Below, piece after piece: positions 56,640-64,000 of a stretch of DNA of 64,000 bases. Each line of letters begins with the position of its first letter. Position 1 is the stretch's first letter. Under the pieces are notes generated by a model. That model had not been told where the DNA came from. It saw only the letters and a program-made list of their open reading frames with translations, and did not search any database. Source of the stretch: Nelumbo lutea (lineage: Eukaryota; Streptophyta; Magnoliopsida; Proteales; Nelumbonaceae); assembly GCA_022828595.1 (NCBI GenBank), contig JAKGHH010000004.1, positions 54,586,422-54,650,421 on the forward strand. The letters are read 5' to 3'. The position numbers and the translations under genes are program-made.

Positions 56640-56760
56640 GTTTACGATGGGTTTCAATTCTGCATGTTTGTGAGATAGGGCCTCTTTTATGTATGAGTGG
56701 CTTAGATTTCATGCAAGATTGTTAAGTTGAAGCACTCTTGTCTGATGCCCTGCAAAATCT
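56640..56760 (+). pseudogene. X4, deleted copy of the H/ACA-like block
   Basis: Keeps ctgcatgtttgtgagatagggcctc, gagtggcttagatttcatgcaagattgttaagttg and gatgccctgcaaaatcttg. It lacks the first arm (agcctcctgatggggtccc), so hairpin 1 cannot form. Confidence 0.45.
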
Positions 56761-56823
56761 TGGCAGTGGTGGTTTCATAAAATCTAATTTTGCTATCTTG
56801 TAATTCTTTTTAGTAATTTTTTT

Positions 56824-56900
56824 GGGTCCTATGATGGTATGGAATCTTTGAGACCTGATCCTATTTGATGAAAAGCATAAGCATTTATTTCTGAGGATCC
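56824..56900 (+). ncRNA. C/D box snoRNA A4, predicted 18S Cm38 guide
   Basis: Stem GGGTCCT (56824-56830)/AGGATCC (56894-56900) with one wobble. C ATGATGG, D' CTGA (56855-56858), C' TGATG (56866-56870), D CTGA (56891-56894). Guide AATCTTTGAGAC as in A1 and A2. No B copy follows: at 57137 the family-B box C region (ttatttgttgatga) is joined directly to downstream module sequence, so B was deleted. Confidence 0.83.
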
Positions 56901-57769
56901 TAAATGAAGTTGATTCTTTATTTTCGTTTTACCTTATTTTATTTGATTTCATCTTTACTGTTGCTATCTGGTTTCTCTGTGTTGCTTATTCTTTTTTATT
57001 CTTTCAACTTTTTTGGGTAATTAATCATTTTTTATAAAATTGTATATAGTGTGTGTATTCTGTTTCTTGGTATTTGTTCAAAATTTTATCAGTTTAACAA
57101 TTTATTTCAAGTCAGTTCTGTTTTTCTTGTGATATTGGATTATTTGTTGATGACTGGGCAAAAATGTTTGTTTTTATTTGTGTACTATTGTTAACTGGTT
57201 TAATGGCCATGGGGTGTTGGTGACCAACGCCCCCTTATTGTCGAAGTTGGTCAAAGTCTTTTACACTATTTCTTCAGAAAATATCTTATTTTTTCCATAT
57301 CAAAATATACAAGTATTGCTATTTATTTCACTCCTGTGTCATATTAATCAACTCCTGTTCTGTTATGATTTTGTACTTAAAAGTGGATCAGGTAGATTTG
57401 GAGGTGAATGAATTAAAACTAGATAAAACTAAAATTGTTTTGGGATCAGGTTCTCTACATGTCCTTGAAAGCATTTGCAGAAAACTATTCTAAAATGTAA
57501 GACCAGCTAATAAAGAACTTGAATATTTGTCTACACTTATCTTGGCTCAGATATCATTGTAATTGAATTTAGATCTTTGATGGATGAGCCACATCCTTTA
57601 TAAATTTCTTCTCATGGACTCAACCTAGCAGACTTGGGTTTTGATTTATTATCTTTGAATTGGATGTACTTTTTGATAGAGAATATGGAAAAAAATGTTG
57701 CATTTCTTGATTGGTATTTATGGTTGCTCCAATAGTAGATATTATTCTACTTTTTTAAATCAGTCACTG

Positions 57770-57830
57770 GGGTGTATTATGACCTTGGCCTCTTGATGGG
57801 GTTCCCTTTCTCTTCATGCTTTGGAGCTGA
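57770..57830 (+). pseudogene. X5, truncated start of another H/ACA-like block
   Basis: gggtgtattatgaccttggcctcttgatggggttccctttctcttcatgct aligns with the first 50 bases of X1 and X2, then homology stops. It marks the right edge of the module array. Confidence 0.55.
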
Positions 57831-57840
57831 TCCCCTATGG

Positions 57841-58220
57841 TTCAATTAAAGAGTTCTATCAAGTTTTCTGCATTCATTTGTGGACATTTGCCGTGCTCGT
57901 ATTCCTTTCCGCCTTGTTCATCTTCCAGTTTTGGGATTGTTAGTAGGTGAGAAGCAATGTGATCGTAGCAGCATAATGGCTCGACACTTCTGGAGATTAG
58001 AGTGGATATTTTAGAAATTCACAGGCTCACTGGTCAGGCCTGGATTGGTAATGTTCATTGAGAATGTTTATTAAACATAGATGGCCAATTGATGACTACT
58101 TCACCAAGTTTGTATTGCTTCTCCCTCATTTCTATAATTTGAATCTGTACCCAAACGATTGTTATTTGTGAAATTATTCCTTTTTGATCAGTAAGCCTTC
58201 TTTGATGGTGAAGATAAAAT
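57841..58220. other. no gene recognised downstream of locus 2
   Basis: No coding family, snoRNA box set or repeat was identified. It could contain the 3' exon of the host transcript. Confidence 0.35.
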
Positions 58221-58226
58221 TCATTA

Positions 58227-58306
58227 AGGCTTAGTTTGAAAGGAGTACAAATACAGACAATAATACAAAATACAAAGTTTTACACTGTACATATTTGTAT
58301 TTGTAC
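58227..58306. mobile_element. truncated Tourist-like MITE, same family as 53624
   Basis: After TTA, aggcttagtttgaaaggagtacaaatac matches the left TIR and subterminal sequence of the MITE at 53624. The right TIR is missing: gtatttgtac runs into gagaacaataatg. Confidence 0.65.
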
Positions 58307-58550
58307 GAGAACAATAATGAATACGAGAACAAATGATGAGAAATCACCCATGAAGATAAAGAAAGGATCCCTACCCCATCAACAGCACCAACCCCTAAAC
58401 CAATCTCACCCAAACCACTGTGAAAACCCTCTAAGTCAAAAATTCTTGTTTAAGTTTGTTTTGGGTTTTTATATTATTGTTGTTCATGTCTTAATTTACT
58501 TCATTTATATTCGTTTGTATTGCAAGCAAAAACAAAAAAGTTGAAATTTG

Positions 58551-58760
58551 AAACAATATACGGAAAATTATAGATAGGCCCAATGCAGATTTTTGAATTC
58601 CACTGTGGGGTTGTAAACATCCAAATTGTATCTTGGGCGTAGAAATTCTGACCTTGGGCTGAATCGTCATTCTCCCAACAAAATAAGTCAAAATTTATAC
58701 TCAAGACCTTGGGCTGAATCGTCATTCTCCCAACAAAATAAGTCAAAATTTACACTCGAA
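58551..58760 (+). promoter_or_regulatory. duplicated snoRNA-locus upstream region with 55-bp direct repeat
   Basis: tagataggcccaatgcagatttttgaattccact...ttgtaaacat aligns with 51808-51850 upstream of locus 2. Two copies of accttgggctgaatcgtcattctcccaac (58651 and 58706, 55 bp apart) align with the TTGGGCT region at 51929. No TATA box or leader follows, so this is a promoter remnant of a third locus or a local duplication. Confidence 0.6.
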
Positions 58761-58764
58761 TCAT

Positions 58765-59220
58765 TTGTACTTCTACACGTGTGCATCAGTGCAAATTTAT
58801 TTGCATTGCAACCAAGCACAGCCTATTTCATATCCAGCACTTTAAACAGAAACACTCACCTCATGAGAATGATCCCCTCATGCAGCCCCAATGAACATCT
58901 TTAACAACAAAAAACTGACCCATAACTAGTCTTGTGAGGAAAATAGTCTTCTTGAAAAAAAGACTTGAACAAATATTTCTTCTTAAAAAAGGTCTTGAGG
59001 AAAATAGCAAGAAATCATCCTCCATAAATACAGAGATGTTTCTTCTTCCTGTCCATAATTAATCTCAACATGCTTTTCTTTTTCCGCCATTACTTCAAAT
59101 GTCATAAGATTCTCACTGTACCCCTCTCTAAATAACCAACCACCAACCTCTACATGCTCAGTATCTTTTATCTCTTAATATTCCTGATAAAAAATAAAAA
59201 CCCTTACCCTAAAAATTATT
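58765..59220. other. no gene seen
   Basis: Non-repetitive sequence without recognisable features. Confidence 0.4.
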
Positions 59221-59221
59221 C

Positions 59222-59866
59222 CTAGTGTTTGGTCTGTCTCTCCCCTACTTCCAGAAACAATTCAATTGCTATCTCTTCACCACCTAAGGACAATCTTAAT
59301 TTCTTGCCTACTTTTTCTATAACCACTTTAAAATCCATCTTTTTATTTAATTTAATTACTTCATAATTAGGGTGAACAACTTCAACATCTACTTGCTCTA
59401 GCTTCCTCAACCTCTCTAATTGGACTATCATCGACTTCTCATATTCTTCAAGAATCTTATTGGATGCCTGTGTTCTATACTTGTAGTTTTGATAAACATC
59501 ATTTTGATACTTCTTTTCATAGACCTTGTCTTCATTGTCCACTTGATTCGGTGGTGATTGATCATTGGCATTTGATAAAAACTTTAATTTATTATTGATT
59601 TCATTATGAACAAAAAAAATACAATATGTTATACACCAATGAGAGAGCATTGCTTCTCTTCCCATGGGAATTACTATTATCATTGTCATACCCCCAACAG
59701 ACCCCTCCCTTAACGGTTTCTCTTCTGCTATTCTCCCCAGTCTTAGATGTGTCGATATTTCCATCATTTGATGGTAAACTGGACAATGTAACCTCTTTGT
59801 ATACTTTTGCTTGTCCTGATGACCTGAACAAATGGTATTATCCTTAAAATCTCTCATTTTTTGCAC
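59222..59866 (-). CDS. unrecognised 214-codon reading frame, possibly a decayed gene
   Basis: The longest plausible non-repetitive frame in the window. The first third (HCPVYHQMMEIS...MTMIIVIPMGREAM) overlaps another open frame of 75 codons (59604-59831: SSLPSNDGNIDTSKTGENS...) that looks equally protein-like, so a frameshift near 59600 is likely. The C-terminal part is charged and probably helical (NKILEEYEKSMIVQLERLRKLEQ), then KLRLSLGGEEIAIELFLEVGE. No signal peptide or membrane segment is evident. No family recognised. It may be a host gene relic or a transposon protein. Confidence 0.35.
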   Translation of the reverse strand: MQKMRDFKDNTICSGHQDKQKYTKRLHCPVYHQMMEISTHLRLGRIAEEKPLREGSVGGMTMIIVIPMGREAMLSHWCITYCIFFVHNEINNKLKFLSNANDQSPPNQVDNEDKVYEKKYQNDVYQNYKYRTQASNKILEEYEKSMIVQLERLRKLEQVDVEVVHPNYEVIKLNKKMDFKVVIEKVGKKLRLSLGGEEIAIELFLEVGERQTKH

Positions 59867-60410
59867 ACAGACAGTTTTTCTATCTATAAAACAGTGTCAC
59901 AATGATTTAAATGAGCATTTTTTGATCCCTTTATTCATCTAACTACAGAAACTTTATTGCACTTGATCAGAGAGCATTCTTTTGTCAACAAAACCCCTTT
60001 CACATCCTTATGACAACTGAGCTTAAGTTTTACAAACATCAAAAGCAGTGTGACCTGATTAGTTGGTCATCCCCTACTGGATTCACCTCTATGACACAGT
60101 GAACCCACAATCAGATACCTGAATGCCATCCTCACAAGCAACAGAAATTCCATCCTAGCAAGTAGCAACTTCACTACATGTAATGTGCCCATCCCTATTT
60201 GTTTTAGAAGGAATATATAGTCTTCTTCCACTTATAGAACAGTTTTCACTTGTCTACACTTGCCACCCATTACCAACTTCACATCTTTGGCCCACCACCT
60301 TAGTAGTCAAACAATTAAGAGATTTACCTGTATATCTGTTTGATTTTGTACACGTACCGACTATTAAATACCCACAAAAAAACTGAGATATTCTTTGAAG
60401 TTTGAACAAT
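59867..60410 (-). pseudogene. Cys-containing coding-like remnant upstream of the 214-codon frame
   Basis: One minus-strand frame reads through with few stops: CGYLIVGTCTKSNRYTGKSL, LTTKVVGQRCEVGNGW, then SENCSISGRRLYIPSKTNRDGHITCSEVATC and SVACEDGIQVSDCGF. The regularly spaced Cys suggest a disulphide-rich or zinc-binding domain, interrupted by three or four stops. It could be an upstream exon of the same decayed gene. Family unknown. Confidence 0.3.
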
Positions 60411-60423
60411 CTTCTTTAGCATT

Positions 60424-61649
60424 TGATGATGCGTGATCTGTTGCCCCCTGCTGGCGGATAGCTTAGACGTTAGACTGAGTAAGTCACCTGGTTGAGCTGC
60501 AAGAGAGAGAGATTAGAGTGTCTGGATTGTTTTACCTGGGGTGGGTACTTCGTCCTTAAGTTAGTGAACTGGAGATGTGATTGCAAGAAAGCTGGAGAGC
60601 TATGAATGATAAGTTGTGCATACCTTCTGAAGTTGGAGGTGAGGCCCTTATATAGGTGAGCTGCTGTGAGTCTTACGAAATGTGTCCGGGATCTCTGATC
60701 CGTCTGGTCTAGAAGGTGGTTTCACGCTTAAAGGTGGACTCCGCATAGGTGAGTAGTGCTTATCCAGTCATGCCTGAAGTGGGTGGGGTAAACCGGCTCT
60801 TCCGATGTGGCGTTGTGATCCCGAGAAATTTGAAGATGATAATCCGCTTAAGGAGGAGGTCGCCCAACACGTTAGGCAGGTTGCTAGCTCAACTAAAGTT
60901 AGGTTGGTAGAAGCAGTCGCCTCTCATGCCGACTTGATGTCTTACCGGGGCCAAGGCAGCTTGGTGGAAGTAGGTTGCCTCTTACACCGACTTGAGGTCC
61001 TGTTTAGCTATTTGCAGTTCGGTCTACCAGAGGTACCGATGTTGCTGATGCAATAGTTAAGTGTCTGAAGTGGTCTATAGGGGTATTAATAGTATTCGAA
61101 AATCCGATTTTGAATTCAATATTCGACATTATTGAATCTAATTCAGATATTCAAATATCTAATCAGTCGAATTCGGATATCCTATTCATACCGAATAGTT
61201 AATTGGATTTGAATTCGGATATAACCTGATAAGATTTGATAAATATCCGAATTTGACCAATTATTTAACTTTTATATATAATATATAAAATATTTTATAT
61301 AATTTATATATATAATAATTAAGTTATATAAATCATTTATATATTTATATGCTTTACATCAATAAAATATTTATTAATTATCTAAACAAATTAATTAATC
61401 AAATTTGAATTCGAATTGAATCGAATATTGGAATATTTAATCAGATTCGAATTTAGATATTAATTTTCAATATCTGTCGAATATCAAATTGAATTCAGAT
61501 ATTGGATTTTCTAATTGGATTTGAATTCAGATATTGCTTGATCCGTTTACACCCCTAGTGGTCTATTTACATGGTATTGAGGTGTCACCCAATTGTTCTG
61601 CAATGCCACGTGTCATGATGTCATTGGAGGACCAAACTAGCCCTCATCA
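60424..61649 (-). mobile_element. probable solo LTR (Gypsy type), interrupted by a hAT element
   Basis: On the minus strand it starts TGATGAGGGCTAGTTTGG (61649) with a CACGTGGC motif nearby, has a TATA box (CTATATAAGG, about 60649-60658) and ends ...cgcatcatCA (60424). The flanks are GCATT and GCATC, a 5-bp duplication with one difference. Without the inserted hAT and its duplicated target it is about 740 bp. The 83-codon frame at 60805-61056 lies within it and is probably not a gene. Confidence 0.65.
61078..61557. mobile_element. 480-bp non-autonomous hAT element with 8-bp TSD
   Basis: Left end TAGGGGTATTAATAG; right end, in reverse complement, TAGGGGTGTAAACGG. GTGGTCTA flanks both sides (61070-61077, 61558-61565). 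The interior is a mosaic of aattcgaata/ttcggatat words in both orientations. It is inside the LTR at 60424-61649, so it inserted later. Confidence 0.93.
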
Positions 61650-61654
61650 GCATC

Positions 61655-62260
61655 CATTGACTTGTTGGAACTCAACTTGCCTACATTGATGAATCTCCTC
61701 TTTTCTAGGATAAACATCCTCCTTCACTATCATCTAATAAAAAAGCAAATAAATATTTCCCAAACTACCCTTTAATGTCTAAAAGGCCATTACCCAATGT
61801 TGGTCCCAATTATTTGGGATCTTGGGAGGGGCGAACTGGATACAAATCTCGTCTTTGGCTTTTTTTGGGCACAAATTGTGTTCTGATTTTGGTTAGCTAA
61901 GATTTTACCCTTACATTAAGCAATGGCCCCCTACCTTATATATCTACATTAAGTAAAACTTTCTTATTTAGTTTCTATTAGCTAACTACCAAACTCAGAG
62001 ACACTTTGAGTTGTCTGGACTCTTGATGAGAGAGAGAGAGAGAGAGAAAGGATTATGGAATTTTTTTTCCTGTCTTTTTTGTATGCAATAGTATGTCTTA
62101 TATAGGCTTACAATAGGATTAGCCCCAACTATTCGAGTTCCAGAAAGTCAATACATAAAAGTCACAAAGAAGAAGAAGATAAATGGATTTGGGTGGTAGC
62201 CAAATATGAGAATGGACAAAAGATTAAAGTTCTAGGACATAGGAAAAACAAAATAATATT
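61655..62260. other. no gene; (GA)n at about 62028-62049
   Basis: Includes the phrase ggtcccaattatttgggatc and a short GA microsatellite. Probably the left flank or 5' untranslated part of the LINE that follows. Confidence 0.4.
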
Positions 62261-62271
62261 AACAAGCTCAA

Positions 62272-62940
62272 TTGAGGAAGGAGAAGCTCAGGAAACCATT
62301 GCAAAAAGGGGGAATAGTCGATACACAGAGAAACATTAAAGGGGTTACAGATAAAAAAATTGATGAAGACCAACTGAATAGGACAAGAGTGGAGGCAGTC
62401 TTTTCACTCTTAGAAATAGAAAGTAATAAGGAGGAGAGCTCTCCAAAAAGAGGCATAGAAGTACAGGGGATTCACAATGGTTGACTGTTAGGAAGAAAAG
62501 AATGCTCTTGTTAATAAGAATCCAAGTACCATAGTAAATATATTAGAGGCGATAGAAAAAATGGAGGACAAACCATGTGGGCGATCCGTTACAAGAAGTT
62601 TGAAGGCTACACTCTGATGTGAAGAGGTAAGTCAATCTGACTCATAGAATGCTCTTTTGTTTGAAGATCCAAACAGGTGGGAGGGGAGGAAGGAAGAACA
62701 AAAGAAGTAGAAAAGAATAAAAAAACAAAACAAAGAAAGCCAAGGGACGAGAAGGAATCAGGTAGAGTTAGAAACAAGGTATACAACATAAAAAGAAGAC
62801 ACTCTGGCATTCCCAAGTCTAAAAGAAGAGAAGCAATGGAAAGAAGAAGAAGCATAAAAAAGCTAGGGGCAATAATTGAGAGAGCGAGAGATCAAACTAG
62901 AACCAGAAGAACCAAGAAGCCACAAAAGTCACGAATGTAG
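62272..62940 (+). pseudogene. LINE ORF1-like region, decayed
   Basis: Open pieces 62272-62484 and 62677-62940 are strongly basic (KEVEKNKKTKQRKPRDEKE, RRHSGIPKSKRREAMERRRS). They precede an endonuclease frame in the same direction. The end (TRTRRTKKPQKSR) and composition fit the linker between ORF1 and ORF2 of plant L1-type LINEs. No zinc knuckle was identified. Several stops. Confidence 0.5.
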
Positions 62941-63207
62941 TATAGAATGGGGAGGTGAATATTAACAAATTGGTGGAGAGGGAGGTAGAGATAGGAAAAT
63001 GTCTTGGTTTAGTATTTTTTGGGGAGGGGAAGGCTTTAAGAAAATAGCATTTGAAAAGTTTGAAAAAAAAGAAAAGAGAAGAGAAAAAAAGAAGGGAAGA
63101 GATTCTAGAAAAAATAAGGGGTGGGACGAGGAAGGGGAAGAAGAGGACGGTCTAGACGACATTGAATGACCATTAAGGGTTGGGGAAATCTAGGGGGAGG
63201 GGGAGAA

Positions 63208-64000
63208 GTTGAGAATGCTTAGTTGGAATGTGAGGCGTTTGAGGGAAGGGAGAAGGAGGGAGATAATGAGGAATTTGCTCCGAAACATCAAACTTGAGGT
63301 GGTTCTATTCCAAGAAACAAAATTAGAATCCTTTGATGTGAAAATGAAGAATGAAATATGGGATGAAGAGGGAGGTGAATAGGTGGAGCTTGGAGCATCG
63401 GATTTGTCAAGAGGGAGCAATAATTATATGGAATCCAAGGGTTTCCAAAAAGGTTAGGGAGGAAGTTGGAATGCTTTTAGTTTCTATTTGTCTTCAAGAA
63501 GCAAATGGTGATTAGAGATGGGGTTTAACAAATGCCTATGGGCCAAATGAGGAGGGGGAGAGAATGGAGTTTTGGGAGCTGAGGTATAAGTGGGATGGGT
63601 CTTGGTGTATAGGTGGAGATTTCAATATAGTGAGGAGGAGAAATGAAATGAGTGGGTGGGGGGGAGATAGAAGAACTTCATAGAAGCATTTATAAACAAT
63701 AACGAGTTGATTGATCCACCGTTGAATGGAGGGAAGTTTACCTGGTCGAATGGCCAAGTTTCAGCCGTTCTTAGAAGGCTTTTCATATTCTTATTCTTCG
63801 AAGATTGGATAGACTATGCGGGGAAGTAGTTCACAGACCTTTGATCATTCAAATCTTAGACCACAAAACAATTTTTCTACGAAGGTTTAGTACTATTACA
63901 GGCTTCAAACCTTTCTAGTTCAAAAAATGTGTGGTTACTTCAACCAAATTTCATGGAATGGGTAGAAGGTAAATGGAAGGAAGTGCAAGTGGAAGGATCA
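63208..64000 (+). pseudogene. L1-type LINE ORF2, endonuclease domain (runs off the window)
   Basis: Starts LRMLSWNVRRLREGRRREIMR, typical of the apurinic-like endonuclease; VVLFQETKLES keeps the catalytic Glu. WCIGGDFNIVRRRNEM keeps the Asp/Asn pair. FIEAFINNNELIDPPLNGGKFTWSNGQ follows. In the next motif the usual S-R-L-D-R-F-L is RRLFIFL, so that Asp is lost. Frameshifts separate these blocks, and a stop at 63379 interrupts. The reverse transcriptase would lie beyond 64000. Confidence 0.8.

Larger units (their letters stand above)
52048..57840 (+). ncRNA. snoRNA host transcript, locus 2
   Basis: The leader (52048-52400) aligns with locus 1 (gattccatttcctcctcctcg..., ctccctccaacccacaaaagtccgcacactc). 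A donor-like CCAGTAAGG sits at 52400. snoRNAs lie in order A6, B4 (decayed), X2, A2, B5, X3, A3, B6, X4, A4, X5 (partial). The A positions (53465, 54745, 55783, 56824) give module lengths of about 1280, 1040 and 1040 bp. Between snoRNAs the sequence is T-rich and intron-like. No protein frame spans it. Plant snoRNAs are commonly processed from such polycistronic or intronic transcripts. The 3' end is unknown; module homology fades at about 57840. Confidence 0.62.

Noticed and set aside
60805..61056. 83-codon frame in GC-richer DNA
   Set aside because: It lies within the solo LTR at 60424-61649 between its TATA box and the hAT insertion; no homology recognised.

Overview
This window is nuclear DNA of a flowering plant. 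I cannot name the species. The evidence is the mobile-element content: Ty3/Gypsy elements of the Tat, Athila and probably Ogre types, long Angela-like Copia LTRs, L1-type LINEs, and non-autonomous hAT and Tourist-like DNA elements. Plant-type C/D snoRNAs clustered behind TATA boxes point the same way. I see no intact host protein-coding gene. Almost every long reading frame is a decayed mobile-element protein, a low-complexity tract or a shadow frame.

Layout. 0-1.4 kb holds a 131-bp tandem repeat and a (TA)n tract. 1.85-4.3 kb is a minus-strand Tat element end: an LTR-like region with its own TATA, then a decayed plus-strand (antisense) ORF of the 'gypsy-type transposon' domain family. 4.8-7.1 kb is a ~207-bp satellite-like repeat, split by a 1.13-kb hAT element with a perfect 8-bp target duplication. 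8.5-11.1 kb has two related minus-strand Tat-type LTR pieces and a doubtful Copia LTR. 12.26-12.78 kb is a 78-bp minisatellite rich in AACCCTA (telo-box-like) motifs. It ends about 220 bp upstream of the TATA box of snoRNA locus 1 (13.0-17.2 kb). 17.95-19.1 kb is a probable Ogre-type LTR, and 19.9-21.3 kb a minus-strand LINE 3' part.

21.3-39.8 kb is a nest of retroelements. A minus-strand Tat RT/RNase H remnant is cut by an Athila element (LTR, tRNA-Asp type primer site, leader, gag). Athila abuts an inverted Tat LTR tip and then a plus-strand Tat element (5' LTR, primer site, gag, protease, RT, RNase H, integrase, all broken). Three full-length solo LTRs of one family interrupt that Tat element, each with a perfect 5-bp duplication, and a fourth truncated copy lies at its end. 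41.4-42.7 kb is a ~197-bp tandem array. 46.6-48.6 kb is a remarkable T-rich tract beside an Ogre-type primer-site motif. 49.1-51.7 kb is the 3' end of another Tat element: antisense ORF with TATA and intron, polypurine tract, LTR.

52.0-57.9 kb is snoRNA locus 2, a paralogue of locus 1 with a matching TATA box and pyrimidine-rich leader. It is followed by 1.0-1.3 kb modules that each carry an H/ACA-like two-hairpin block (X), a C/D snoRNA predicted to guide 18S methylation at Cm38 (A), and a second C/D snoRNA (B). One A copy (53.46 kb) has kept its boxes but carries a different 18S-complementary guide. A piece of the same promoter recurs at 58.55 kb. 59.2-60.4 kb holds an unrecognised minus-strand reading frame. 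60.4-61.65 kb is a probable solo LTR with a 480-bp hAT element inside. 62.2-64.0 kb is a plus-strand L1-type LINE (ORF1-like region and endonuclease) that runs off the window.

The snoRNA loci are the only features likely to serve the host: they should act in the nucleolus on rRNA modification. The rest records successive transposon insertions.
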